From an uncultured Drancourtella sp. (lineage in GTDB: Bacteria > Bacillota > Clostridia > Lachnospirales > Lachnospiraceae), in contig CALFLL010000046.1 of NCBI GenBank assembly GCA_937880845.1, forward strand, positions 19,149 through 83,148: 64,000 nucleotides of DNA. Direction: 5' to 3'. Positions 1 to 7,574 of this stretch are shown here, piece after piece. The position numbers were made by a program, and so were the translations under genes. The notes below the pieces were generated by a model. The model saw nothing but the letters and a program-made list of their open reading frames with translations, ran no database searches and had not been told where the DNA came from. Each line of letters starts with the position of its first letter. Within the stretch, counting starts at the first letter, position 1.

Positions 1-2
1 CG

Positions 3-281
3 GTTTCTTGGAGCATTATTTTATGTGGATCTATTTTGATATTTAGGATTGCACCAGTAGACAATGTAAATAAAGAATTGGAGAAAGAAGAAAAAATATA
101 CTGTAAAAAGATAAGTATGAAAATTTTAATTGGTATAGTTGTTTTTGCTATAGGTTGTTCTTTTTATAATATGGATAATTTTGTATCCTTGACAGCAGTA
201 ACACTGCTAGTGGTTCTGATTTCTCAATATATTGGTATAGTAAAATATAAAATAGAAAAGAGTGTGCATGAGCGGAGATGA
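3..281 (+). CDS. agrB: AgrB-like peptide-processing membrane protease, C-terminal part only
   Basis: The frame is open from the window edge, so only the 3' end is present. It shows a hydrophobic stretch, then the motif IAPVDNVNKEL, then a charged linker and two membrane segments. The 'APVD-N-x-L' signature after a membrane helix is typical of AgrB, the membrane endopeptidase that processes AgrD autoinducing peptides. The TTG at 36 is internal, not a start. No convincing agrD follows: the 21-codon ORF overlapping the end (269-334) lacks the usual AgrD charged tail. The family call rests on the motif and topology; the catalytic His/Cys region lies upstream of the window. Confidence 0.6.
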   Translation, partial: VSWSIILCGSILIFRIAPVDNVNKELEKEEKIYCKKISMKILIGIVVFAIGCSFYNMDNFVSLTAVTLLVVLISQYIGIVKYKIEKSVHERR

Positions 282-341
282 TAATTTTACATTATTTCCG
301 CTTTTTTATATTTACATTATTTTTAAAGGCTAATTAATGTA

Positions 342-370
342 TTGTGATATCAGATATACTTGTGTATAAT
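342..370 (+). promoter_or_regulatory. Predicted sigma-A promoter
   Basis: TTGTGA at 342-347 and TATAAT at 365-370 are separated by 17 bp. It lies upstream of the decayed gene starting near 510. Confidence 0.45.
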
Positions 371-509
371 TGTTAATTTAACGTAACTACCAAATAGCAA
401 GTATCTTGACATTTGGCGGCTACATTGAAAAGGAACTAAGAGGTAGAAAATGATGAGATATTAACATAGACAAAAAAGACCGGTTTCAGGTTTAATTAAT
501 GGAATTAGA

Positions 510-1346
510 ATGAACTTTCTTGATGATTTGGACACCATTTTAGCTCGTCGATTAAAAGAAATTGGCATACAAAGAAAGGATACTGATGATGCTATTATGG
601 ATTATTGACGTTTCATGAGGAGACTCATCTCTGTACAGCCAAGGAGAGTATACAAAGCAAAAGCGTTCAGTTGTTCTGCTGATTATGGTAAAAAATTAAA
701 TTATCTGGAAACTTGCATAGAAAAAGGAGAGGATTTAAATTCATTCTTGACAAGAAGTATCAAGAAACTATCACAAGAGGATAGTATGCTCTATGACTGG
801 AATATCTGTCACTTTCACTTAAGTGATCAGTTGGATAGTGGGAAGAAAGATGGTTTTATGGTGTGCTCTTAGTACCTATTGATTGCGTATGTTATGTTAG
901 AAGCAGTATACTTTATTGATGTTGTTTCTCACAATGAGATGTCACAGCATCTTTGGACAAATTCTGCTTATATATATAGAATCAAAGATAATTGGTCGGA
1001 ACTATTGGAAAAAAATTTGATAAAAGGAGATCCCTTTTCCGAGAAGGGGGAGGAAGCAACCCATTATAAATTGCGGAAAGCACATATATCAACTTTTACA
1101 GAGCTAAAGGACGGAAGTTTACAGGGTTTGCTGGGCGGCTATGCATCGGATGGTTCCTCAACAGATGCTGTTCTTCAATCACAGTATATGTATAGGGGCG
1201 TAAGTGTCTTGGAAGAATTAATGTCGCCCCAGTTTTGGAATTTAATAGGTCAAGCACTGGAAGTGGTGGAACAATTGAATTCGAATGACAATTCATGTGT
1301 TTATCTTATAGGAACTGATGGAAACCGCTTTGTTCTGATAGAATAA
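510..1346 (+). pseudogene. Conserved hypothetical protein gene with two in-frame stop codons
   Basis: One reading frame runs from ATG 510 to TAA 1346, broken by TGA at 606-608 and TAG at 870-872. Ignoring the stops, it gives one protein of about 278 residues: an N-terminal helix (LDTILARRLKEIG), PRRVYKAK, KLNYLETCIEKGEDL, and DWNICHFHL followed by YFIDVV and HLWTNS. I recall widespread hypothetical proteins with a similar 'DW-I-H-HL ... DWW/IDV' layout, but know no function. Both flanks of each stop stay in the same frame, so point mutations rather than indels inactivated it. ORF callers will report it as two short genes (615-872, 879-1346); they are pieces of one gene. Confidence 0.7.
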
Positions 1347-1609
1347 GAATTACGGATTATGTTCGTTGTAGATTTTTATAACGATACTTGGCGAACTTCA
1401 ATGGCATCATTTGAGAATTCTTATATGTTATTTGATGACAAAAAGGGGATTATATTCTCTTTTTTTTAGAAAAATAAGAGAATATAATATTAAGAATGCG
1501 AGGAACTAAAAAAGATGATTAGGGAAAATCGTAAAAACTGTATTGAAAAAGTAGGAAAAGATATAAGCAAGACAAAAAAGTACCGCATAACTACCATGAA
1601 TGGCAAAAA
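1347..1609. other. Intergenic stretch with a weak small ORF
   Basis: Contains a 36-codon ORF (1359-1469, first residues MFVVDFYNDTW) with no good ribosome site, running into the perfect inverted repeat at 1449-1488. It is probably not a gene. Confidence 0.3.
1449..1488 (+). terminator. Perfect 13-bp inverted repeat, possible bidirectional terminator
   Basis: ATTATATTCTCTT (1449-1461) is the exact reverse complement of AAGAGAATATAAT (1476-1488), with a 14-nt T/A-rich loop. It sits downstream of the decayed gene. No long T tract follows the 3' arm, so a terminator role is only likely. Confidence 0.45.
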
Positions 1610-1742
1610 ATGATTAGAGATAAGTATGAAGTTTATACAATAGAGCAATTGGAAAAGTTTATAAAATATTTAGAAGTTCGGAAAAGAGATAAGAACAGGT
1701 ATGGAGAAGTTAGTAATATTATTTCAACTGCTTTAGCGTCTA

Positions 1743-1771
1743 GTATAGAATAAATTAAATTTCTACTATAT
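1743..1771 (+). repeat. Left terminal inverted repeat of the IS630-family element
   Basis: Begins GTATAGAATAAATTAAAT directly after the TA target copy at 1741-1742. Confidence 0.75.
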
Positions 1772-1824
1772 ATTTTGAGGATAATGTATGGTAAAATAGT
1801 GTTATCTAAGAAAGGATGAACACT

Positions 1825-2982
1825 ATGAGAAAAACATATCTTCCTCTGTCAGATGAAGACAGAGATTACCTTAAAGCATTATCCAAAAAGAGAACCATTC
1901 AGGCACAAGTTGTGGACCGTGCCAGAATCCTTTTATATAAAGCCGATGGAATGACATTCCAGCAAATTGCTGATAAACTTGCCATTAGTACTGCAACGGT
2001 ACGCCTTTGTATTTCGAAGTTTCAGAAAGGCGGTTTAGATGCTGCACTGTTTGATGTTCAGCGTCCTGGACGTCCATCGGAAATCACTGATGATGCAAAA
2101 GCATGGATGATTCATATTGCGTGTCAGAGACCGACAGAACTCGGTTATGCACAGGAATTGTGGACGTTGACCTCTCTCCACAAATACATTCAGAAACATG
2201 CAGAAGAAGCGGGATATCCAAGGCTTTCAACCGTTACCAAACCGTATATCCAGAAATTTCTTAAGGAACAGGATATGAAACCCTTTAAAATCAAATATTA
2301 CTGTGAAAAACGGGATCCTGATTTTGAATCAAAAATGCATGAGGTTCTGTTGGTTTATAAGCAGATTGAAATGCAGTTTGATGAAAATGGTGATCTCATT
2401 GTTCCAGACGATTATAAACTGACGATTACGGTATCGTATGATGAGAAGCCGGGCATTCAGGCAATCTCCAATACGGCACCGGATTTACGCCCGACATCAG
2501 AACATGGGGAAGTATATCGTGATGCAGAATACAAACGTCTGGGAACGCTCTCTTTACTGGCTGGCATTGATTTACTCACTGGAGAAGCAATTCCGTTAGT
2601 AAGTGAGACCCATAAGAGTTCTGATTTTATTGAGTTTTTAAAGATACTGGACAAAAAATATCCATCACAGGATACCATTCGGATCATCCTGGATAATCAT
2701 TCTGCACATACTTCCAAAGAAACACGGCGCTTTCTGGATACGATGCCAAAGGGACGTTTTAAATTTGTGTTTACACCAAAACATGGCTCATGGTTAAACA
2801 TGATTGAAAGCTTCTTCAGCAAGATGACCAGACAGATGCTTCGAGGAATTCGTGTCAATACCAAACAGGAGTTGGAAGAACGAATTTACAAGTACTTTGA
2901 CGAAGTGAACCGTGAACCCGTGGTTTATCACTGGAAGTATAAAATGGATGAAATCAGTGAAGAGGAAGCAGTATCAATTTAA
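1825..2982 (+). CDS. IS630-family DDE transposase
   Basis: 385 residues. The N-terminal third carries helix-turn-helix segments (FQQIADKLAISTATVRLCI), then RPGRPSEI. The C-terminal catalytic domain has the DDE set: Asp in SYDEKPGIQ (about residue 206), Asp in IILDNHSAH (about 290) and Glu in GSWLNMIESFFSKM (about 328). It cuts and pastes the element at TA dinucleotides. Start: ATG 1825 has AAAGGA at a normal 8-9 nt spacing, whereas ATG 1816 lies within that site. The stop TAA overlaps the right terminal repeat. No stop or frameshift is seen, so it may be active. Confidence 0.93.
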   Translation: MRKTYLPLSDEDRDYLKALSKKRTIQAQVVDRARILLYKADGMTFQQIADKLAISTATVRLCISKFQKGGLDAALFDVQRPGRPSEITDDAKAWMIHIACQRPTELGYAQELWTLTSLHKYIQKHAEEAGYPRLSTVTKPYIQKFLKEQDMKPFKIKYYCEKRDPDFESKMHEVLLVYKQIEMQFDENGDLIVPDDYKLTITVSYDEKPGIQAISNTAPDLRPTSEHGEVYRDAEYKRLGTLSLLAGIDLLTGEAIPLVSETHKSSDFIEFLKILDKKYPSQDTIRIILDNHSAHTSKETRRFLDTMPKGRFKFVFTPKHGSWLNMIESFFSKMTRQMLRGIRVNTKQELEERIYKYFDEVNREPVVYHWKYKMDEISEEEAVSI

Positions 2983-3010
2983 TATAGCAATTATTTAATA
3001 TTCGTTATAC
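2982..3010 (-). repeat. Right terminal inverted repeat of the IS630-family element
   Basis: Its reverse complement begins GTATAACGAATATTAAAT; the outer edge abuts the second TA copy at 3011-3012. Confidence 0.75.
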
Positions 3011-3100
3011 TAGTATTATCTCTACGGCAATAAGTTTTTGCTGCAACCCAAACCTAAGAATAGAAAAAAATGAAAATTTTGTTGCTTTTTTGCTAGTTTA

Positions 3101-3250
3101 ATGTTGTTCATACTTGTGCTTAGTACATTATCTGTTTGGTCTGCACATTGTCTAATATCTCCAGGCAAGCTAGAAAAGGAAATGTATAAGGATTATCAGG
3201 ATATGGTAAAACAAATTTTAGAAGAGAAAGGTAAGTGGGCAATCATTTGA
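3101..3250 (+). CDS. Small membrane ORF, probable gene remnant
   Basis: 49 codons from ATG 3101: a hydrophobic start (LFILVLSTLSVW) followed by a charged helical tail (KLEKEMYKDYQDMVKQILEE). No clear ribosome site. It directly follows the ORF split by the insertion element and may be the displaced 3' half of that gene. Confidence 0.25.
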   Translation: MLFILVLSTLSVWSAHCLISPGKLEKEMYKDYQDMVKQILEEKGKWAII

Positions 3251-3580
3251 ATAATCCGAGGTGAAATCTATCACCTGTCCAGCGTATGGAAATCATAAAT
3301 CCATTTTTGTGGGAATAGGAAGTTTGCAAAGAGTAAATCCTATTATTTTTTGCGGAAAAATTACATGAATGTCCGATTTTATTACATGAAAACAAAATAG
3401 ACGATTTTTTATAGTATGATTTTTAAAGACTTTGTTGGGGATTTAAGAGAGAATGTATCAGACAATTTAATGATACAATTAGAGCTATTAATGCTGGGAC
3501 TGCTTTAGAGTTAGATAAACCATATTATAGATACATAAAGTTCTTACTAAAATGATAGAAAAATTATTACGTATATTAAG
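3251..3580. other. Non-coding stretch with gene debris
   Basis: No ORF of useful length. A short frame (about 3476-3554) reads TIRAINAGTALELDKPYYRY before a stop and may be the tail of a lost gene. I see no clear promoter. Confidence 0.3.
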
Positions 3581-3616
3581 AAGTGGATTAGAGAAAATTC
3601 TAATCCACTTTTTTTG
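3581..3616 (+). terminator. Rho-independent terminator
   Basis: AAGTGGATTAGA and TCTAATCCACTT form a perfect 12-bp stem with a 6-nt loop, followed by a T run. It separates the decayed flank from the ICE genes downstream. Confidence 0.85.
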
Positions 3617-3768
3617 ATTTTTTTACAGAAAATCCATGAATTTTTAGTTGGTATATAATAGGAGCACCTTGATAATTTCATAGAGTAAATTTAATTCTGT
3701 CAAGAATAATAGCAGTGATACATTAATTTCCAGGTGGAAAAGTTTAGAACAAGAGTAATATAAGGAGA

Positions 3769-3912
3769 ATGAAGATGATTAAAACAGCAGTTATCATTTT
3801 AGGGATTATATCAATCAGTATGATTGTTTGCATCTTATGCACGTCTGTTATAGCAGGAAAGAGAGCAGATGAAAGTTTGGAAAGATATTTTAAGGAACAC
3901 AAGAAAGGGTAG
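3769..3912 (+). CDS. Small single-pass membrane protein
   Basis: 47 residues, too short for most gene callers. AAGGAG lies at 3762-3767, just ahead of ATG 3769 (a second in-frame ATG follows at 3775). Residues 5-28 form one membrane helix (AVIILGIISISMIVCILC), followed by a short charged tail ending EHKKG. It is the first gene of the block and ends 6 nt before the next start, so it is likely cotranscribed with it. Function unknown. Confidence 0.55.
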   Translation: MKMIKTAVIILGIISISMIVCILCTSVIAGKRADESLERYFKEHKKG

Positions 3913-3918
3913 AGTTAT

Positions 3919-4473
3919 ATGAGAAAAACGGGTGTAGTATCAACGACTGTAAAAGGGGAAGATAATGAATTTTACCATGATATCATATCACTGTTTAAAA
4001 TATACAGATCTGTGAATTGGAAAATGCAGATAAAAATCAATCAAGTAAAGCAATGCTTTCATACAGAATATGGCACCGATGTAGACGAATTTTTAGATAG
4101 TGTTTATCAGGCAGGAATGGACATCAATCTGGATATGGAAGATATGAGGGAAAGGATCGAATCTATCAATCAGGCCAATAAGTATCTGAAACTGATTGAT
4201 GAGGCGGTAGAGTTAATGAGGAAATATCACCCACAAGGAGAAAAGTATTATTGGGTACTTTATTATACCTATATGTCAGCTTATAGAGCAGAGAATACAG
4301 ATGAAATTCTGGATAAACTGGAGCCGCATTTTCCACGGATACCAAGAATGCACAGAGCCACTTATTTTAGATGGCGAGATAAGGCTTTTGAGGCGGTCAG
4401 TAATATCTTATGGGGATACGAAGCAAAAAATCAGCAAATATTAAAACAGGTAAATCAGAGTTATCAGAAATAG
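3919..4473 (+). CDS. Helical protein with a possible ArpU/RinA-like C-terminal helix-turn-helix
   Basis: 184 residues, almost all predicted helix, no signal peptide or membrane segment. The C-terminal part (HRATYFRWRDKAFEAVSNILWG, about residues 145-167) resembles the region-4-like helix of ArpU/RinA-type phage late regulators, where an 'R-x-YYRWR-x-A' pattern is common. That is the only functional hint, and it is weak. The gene sits between a small membrane protein and the parM-like gene in the same direction. Confidence 0.6.
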   Translation: MRKTGVVSTTVKGEDNEFYHDIISLFKIYRSVNWKMQIKINQVKQCFHTEYGTDVDEFLDSVYQAGMDINLDMEDMRERIESINQANKYLKLIDEAVELMRKYHPQGEKYYWVLYYTYMSAYRAENTDEILDKLEPHFPRIPRMHRATYFRWRDKAFEAVSNILWGYEAKNQQILKQVNQSYQK

Positions 4474-4509
4474 GTAAGTAAAATAGCCAAAAGGCTGGAA
4501 AGGAGAAAT

Positions 4510-5457
4510 ATGGGAGTTGTTATGAGTATAGATACAGGAAATAAAATGATGAAAACGAACCATTTTATTTTTCATTCGGGAATTAAAAGAAAAGAACAAA
4601 AAATTCTTCCTGGAGAAGAAGGGATTTTTTTTAAAGGGATTAACTACTTGGAAAGTAATCAGAGGATTTCCTATTTGGAAGATAAAACCATTGATGACAG
4701 GTATTATATTTTGACATTACTCGGAGTAGCCAAGGAACTGGAAAAAGAAGGAATAGAAACTGGTATTTATGAAGGGGGAACCATTCCGATCCAGTTATTA
4801 GTTGGACTTCCGCCGGGGGATTACGGAAAACAGATCCGAAAATTCCGGGAATATTTTTGGCGGCAAGGAAAAGCCGTTTATTTTTCCTATAAAGGAAAAC
4901 CATACAGAATACGCTATGAGAGCGTAAATGTATATATGCAGGGATATTCTGCGTACATTTTGGTAGCAAATCAGCTCTATTTACAAGAACAGCCAAAGGT
5001 TCTGCTGATAGATATTGGGGGATTTACAGTAGATTATCTGTTAGTTCGGTATGGAGTAGTAGACAGAACAAGAATTGATTCCCTTCCGGAAGGGATTATT
5101 ATGCTTTATAAAAGAATTATGGTAGGAATAAGGCAGCGCTTTAATCTTTATCTGGAAGAAGCAGATATCGATAATATTCTTTTTAAAAGGAAAACACCGT
5201 ATTCAGAATTGGTTGTTCGAAGGACGTTTGAAATTGCAGCAGAATATATGGGAGATTTATTAGGTTCTTTTTTAGAATTTGGTATTGATTTCCGAACAAC
5301 AGTGACTGTTTTTGTGGGAGGTGGAACGGTTCTTTTAAAGGATATTATTGATGAAGTTTGGAAAAGATATCATTCAACATATTATGTTGTTGATGATCCA
5401 AGAGCAAATGTAAAAGGCTTTATCAAACAATATATGGCAGAAAAAGCGGGATATTAA
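4510..5457 (+). CDS. parM: ParM/Alp-like actin-family ATPase for DNA segregation
   Basis: 315 residues with the actin-fold nucleotide motifs: an N-terminal phosphate loop (MSIDTGNKMMKT, residues 5-16), a second phosphate motif (LLIDIGGFTVDYLL, about 169-182) and an adenosine motif (VFVGGGTVLL, about 269-278). Plasmid ParM proteins polymerise to push replicated copies apart. AAAGGAG precedes ATG 4510. The next gene, 11 nt downstream, looks like the matching DNA-binding adaptor. On an ICE, this pair suggests stabilisation of the excised circular form, which is inference. Confidence 0.82.
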   Translation: MGVVMSIDTGNKMMKTNHFIFHSGIKRKEQKILPGEEGIFFKGINYLESNQRISYLEDKTIDDRYYILTLLGVAKELEKEGIETGIYEGGTIPIQLLVGLPPGDYGKQIRKFREYFWRQGKAVYFSYKGKPYRIRYESVNVYMQGYSAYILVANQLYLQEQPKVLLIDIGGFTVDYLLVRYGVVDRTRIDSLPEGIIMLYKRIMVGIRQRFNLYLEEADIDNILFKRKTPYSELVVRRTFEIAAEYMGDLLGSFLEFGIDFRTTVTVFVGGGTVLLKDIIDEVWKRYHSTYYVVDDPRANVKGFIKQYMAEKAGY

Positions 5458-5468
5458 GGGGAGGACGT

Positions 5469-5822
5469 ATGGCAAAACAAAATCCGTACAGATTTTCCTT
5501 GGGATTTGATGAAGAGGACCCGGATCATCAGGAAGTTGCAAGAATACTAAACCAGTTAGGGCATAGAAAAGCAAAGTTTGTTGTAAAGGCGGTTCTTGCA
5601 TATCATCAAAACATAGAAGGGAAATTTTCAAAAGAGCAGGCGGTGATAGACAAGAAGCTGGATATACCAAAGAAAAACAGAGTCGTACAATTACAAGATG
5701 AATTTCTTCCAACACTGCAAGAGGAGGATATTCTCATGATACAGAAAAATAAAGAATTACTTCAGGAAATGGAGAAAGAGGAATTAGAGGAAAATAAAAG
5801 TTCCTATAAAGAAGAACTTTAG
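5469..5822 (+). CDS. ParR-like partner of the actin-like ATPase
   Basis: 117 residues. The N-terminal part (YRFSLGFDEEDPDH, then VARILNQLGHRKAKFVVKAV) reads as a beta strand followed by two helices, the ribbon-helix-helix arrangement expected of centromere-binding adaptors; the C-terminal half is acidic and helical and could contact the filament. It starts 11 nt after the ParM-like gene, behind GGGGAGG. The call rests on context and predicted fold; no centromere iteron array is visible nearby. Confidence 0.6.
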   Translation: MAKQNPYRFSLGFDEEDPDHQEVARILNQLGHRKAKFVVKAVLAYHQNIEGKFSKEQAVIDKKLDIPKKNRVVQLQDEFLPTLQEEDILMIQKNKELLQEMEKEELEENKSSYKEEL

Positions 5823-5835
5823 AAAGAGAGGAAAA

Positions 5836-6237
5836 ATGCGGAATAGAGTAGAGTATATTTTAGGAGGAATGACAATTTTACAAGGACTGCTTGTGGGGAT
5901 GGCATGGAATGGAAAGAAATGGGCATTTCTGCTGTTGACATTATTTTTACTTTTGCAGGAAATGGTTCTTATTCTTCTTTTAGTGAGAAAGAGATATCAA
6001 AAAAAGTTTTGCCCGAAATGTGGAATTGAGATTATTATTTGGTATCGGATTTGTCCTAATTGTGGACACATATTCAAACCTGGATGTAAAAAAGAAGATT
6101 TAACAGAAATGATTGAAGATGCTTTGGACCAAGAGGAAATTGGAGAGTTTGATCAGTTGGAAAATTCGACAGACAGAATGGAGGAAATAGAAGAGTGCAT
6201 GATTGAAAGATATATACATAATGAAAAAAATATATAA
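5836..6237 (+). CDS. Membrane protein with a zinc-ribbon domain
   Basis: 133 residues. Two membrane helices lie at about residues 8-50, followed by a zinc ribbon with paired CPKCG and CPNCGHIF motifs (about 57-78), then an acidic tail. Last gene of the parM operon, 13 nt after the previous gene and before the terminator at 6296. Function unknown; such ribbons usually bind zinc structurally. Confidence 0.6.
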   Translation: MRNRVEYILGGMTILQGLLVGMAWNGKKWAFLLLTLFLLLQEMVLILLLVRKRYQKKFCPKCGIEIIIWYRICPNCGHIFKPGCKKEDLTEMIEDALDQEEIGEFDQLENSTDRMEEIEECMIERYIHNEKNI

Positions 6238-6295
6238 GTTTATTTATGCTGTCTTTTGATGCAAAAACATAATTAGAGTAGTAAAGGAACATTAT

Positions 6296-6324
6296 GCTGT
6301 TAGAAGAATTCTAGCAGCTTTTTT
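6296..6324 (+). terminator. Rho-independent terminator of the parM operon
   Basis: GCTGTTAGAA and TTCTAGCAGC pair (one G-T) around a 3-nt loop and are followed by TTTTTT. A second perfect inverted repeat (ATTACTT 6331-6337, AAGTAAT 6344-6350) follows and could be an operator for the next operon. Confidence 0.85.
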
Positions 6325-6421
6325 GTAATTATTACTTAAAAGCAAGTAATAGTAACATAGAAGTAAAACTCTCCGCCTGGAAACGGATTATAGATTAAAA
6401 ACAGATTTCAGGAGGAGATTT

Positions 6422-6865
6422 ATGGATAAACAAAAACGAACTACTATAGATGAATTTAGTGCATACCTACAGAGTGCAGTAAGAAATACCACTATTAACT
6501 ATATGAACGATAAAAGTAAGATTAAAGAGCATGAGATTACTTTAGAAGAGGATTTGGAAAATGTAGAAGGAAGGGGAATAGAATGGAATGAAATGATGGA
6601 AGCACACGATATTTTTTTGGGAAAGATTGATCCGGAAAAATTGTTTGCTCAGGTGACAGACAATAAACTTTTACATATACTGAAAAGTTTTTCGGCATTG
6701 CATATAAAGGTTCTCTGTCTGCGAATATTGTACGAAAAGACATTTGATGAAATAGGAATGGCTATAGGAATATCTGGAAAAAAGGCTGAAAATACCTATT
6801 ACAACGTAATTAAAAAAATTCGCAGGGAATTAGGAGAAGGAAAAGATGCAGGAAAGAGAATTTGA
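6422..6865 (+). CDS. Sigma-70 region-4-like protein (half of a split sigma factor?)
   Basis: 147 residues. The C-terminal 70 resemble sigma region 4: LLHILKSFSALHIKVLCLRILYEKTFDEIGMAIGIS, then a helix rich in Lys/Arg (ENTYYNVIKKIRREL), a helix-turn-helix like those that read the -35 box. No region-2 core-binding segment is present; the gene immediately downstream, overlapping by 20 nt, looks like that missing half. AGGAGGAGA lies just before ATG 6422. Bacillus subtilis SigO/RsoA is the known example of a two-protein sigma. It could alternatively be a region-4-type accessory protein. Confidence 0.65.
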   Translation: MDKQKRTTIDEFSAYLQSAVRNTTINYMNDKSKIKEHEITLEEDLENVEGRGIEWNEMMEAHDIFLGKIDPEKLFAQVTDNKLLHILKSFSALHIKVLCLRILYEKTFDEIGMAIGISGKKAENTYYNVIKKIRRELGEGKDAGKRI

Positions 6866-7073
6866 AGAATTATTATGGAAAGCACGAAATAAGGATAAAA
6901 AAGCAGTATTTGAAATTATAGAAATGTACCGTCCTTTGTTGTTAAAATACGCAAAAAGTAATGGGAAATTTGATGAGGACTTATACCAGGAATTGGTATG
7001 TGCAGTTTTAAAAAGTATTATAAAATTTCCTATGAAAACAGAAGAACACAATAATTTGTACATTAAGTATTGA
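6846..7073 (+). CDS. Small helical protein resembling sigma region 2 / HTH_16
   Basis: 75 residues, overlapping the region-4-like gene by 20 nt. FEELLWKARNKDKKAVFEII, YRPLLLKYAK and FDEDLYQELVCAVLKSI match the pattern of sigma region 1.2/2.1 and of the small helix-turn-helix protein found beside sigma-like regulators in conjugative transposons. AGGAGAAGGA precedes ATG 6846. Likely acts with its upstream partner to recruit RNA polymerase to ICE promoters (inference). Its last codons overlap the promoter at 7070. Confidence 0.6.
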   Translation: MQEREFEELLWKARNKDKKAVFEIIEMYRPLLLKYAKSNGKFDEDLYQELVCAVLKSIIKFPMKTEEHNNLYIKY

Positions 7074-7098
7074 TATACACAAGATATTGTGATATGAT
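7070..7098 (+). promoter_or_regulatory. Strong promoter for the leader upstream of 7266
   Basis: TTGATA (7070-7075), 17-bp spacer, TATGAT (7093-7098). The bases just downstream (GATTGTGTAG) resemble those after the -10 at 23533. Transcription passes through about 105 nt of leader before the hairpin at 7208. Confidence 0.7.
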
Positions 7099-7207
7099 GA
7101 TTGTGTAGTTATTTATGATATCAGTATAGACTGACATCACAAAGGTATAGTCCTATTTTAAATAGGAGAAAAATTTAGGATAGGGATATATCCACAAGAA
7201 AAAGAAT

Positions 7208-7243
7208 GGCATTGATTGTTATTGGACAGTCAGTGCCTTTTTT
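7208..7243 (+). terminator. Terminator-like hairpin just upstream of a gene (possible attenuator)
   Basis: GGCATTGATTG and CAGTCAGTGCC form an 11-bp stem with G-T pairs, followed by TTTTTT. The AAAGGAGG site of the next gene starts only about 8 nt later. Confidence 0.65.
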
Positions 7244-7265
7244 ATGTTGAAAAGGAGGAACAAGG

Positions 7266-7499
7266 ATGGTAAAAAGCAAGAAAATCAAAAAAATGATATG
7301 GACGCATGGCTGGGTGGTATTTCCAGTTATTACGGGTAGACCACTACACTATTACTGGAAAGGTAACAAATTCCAAACAGAAGTAGTTAAAAAAATTATT
7401 GCTTTGGATGCAAATCATATTGTAGTAGAAGGAGAAGAAAAGACCTATTATATACAGTTTTTTGTAGATGAAGCAGAAAGTTTAAAAGCAGCAGCGTAG
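7266..7499 (+). CDS. Small hypothetical ICE protein
   Basis: 77 residues, basic N-terminus (KSKKIKKMIW), then a compact beta-rich stretch (WVVFPVITGRPLHYYWKG, YYIQFFVDEAESL). Clear ribosome site AAAGGAGG and flanking terminators make it a monocistronic unit behind a hairpin leader. I do not recognise the family. Confidence 0.6.
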   Translation: MVKSKKIKKMIWTHGWVVFPVITGRPLHYYWKGNKFQTEVVKKIIALDANHIVVEGEEKTYYIQFFVDEAESLKAAA

Positions 7500-7506
7500 A
7501 AAAAGG

Positions 7507-7548
7507 GCAGGATCAAGAAGGGGATTAAAAATCTTGTTCCTGCTTTTT
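7507..7548 (+). terminator. Rho-independent terminator
   Basis: GCAGGATCAAGA and TCTTGTTCCTGC pair with a single mismatch and are followed by TTTTT. Confidence 0.8.
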
Positions 7549-7574
7549 CAAAAGAATAAGAAGAGGTGAATAGA

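Larger units (their letters stand above)
1743..3010 (+). mobile_element. IS630-family insertion sequence, apparently complete
   Basis: A 1268-bp element with one transposase gene. The ends are imperfect inverted repeats: 1743-1771 and the complement of 2982-3010 match at 20 of 29 positions, including GTATA at the tips and CTATAT at the inner edge. Each end is flanked by TA (1741-1742 and 3011-3012), the target duplication expected for IS630/mariner elements. The intact transposase and ends suggest a recent insertion. Confidence 0.85.
1610..3101 (+). pseudogene. Small ORF interrupted by the IS630-family element
   Basis: The ORF starts at ATG 1610 (YEVYTIEQLEKFIKYLEV) and enters the insertion element, stopping at 1751-1753 inside its left end. 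Removing the element together with one TA copy (1743-3012) joins 1742 to 3013 and keeps the frame open to TAA 3099-3101. The rebuilt product has about 73 residues, beginning amphipathic and turning hydrophobic (SSIISTAISFCC). It may once have continued into the membrane ORF at 3101-3250 through a further frameshift. Function unknown. Confidence 0.45.

Noticed and set aside
269..334. 21-codon ORF overlapping the agrB-like end as a possible agrD
   Set aside because: No N-terminal amphipathic leader, cyclisable Cys or charged C-terminal tail as expected for AgrD.
1096..1296. Antisense 66-codon ORF
   Set aside because: Shadow of the gene on the other strand; no ribosome site or recognisable sequence.
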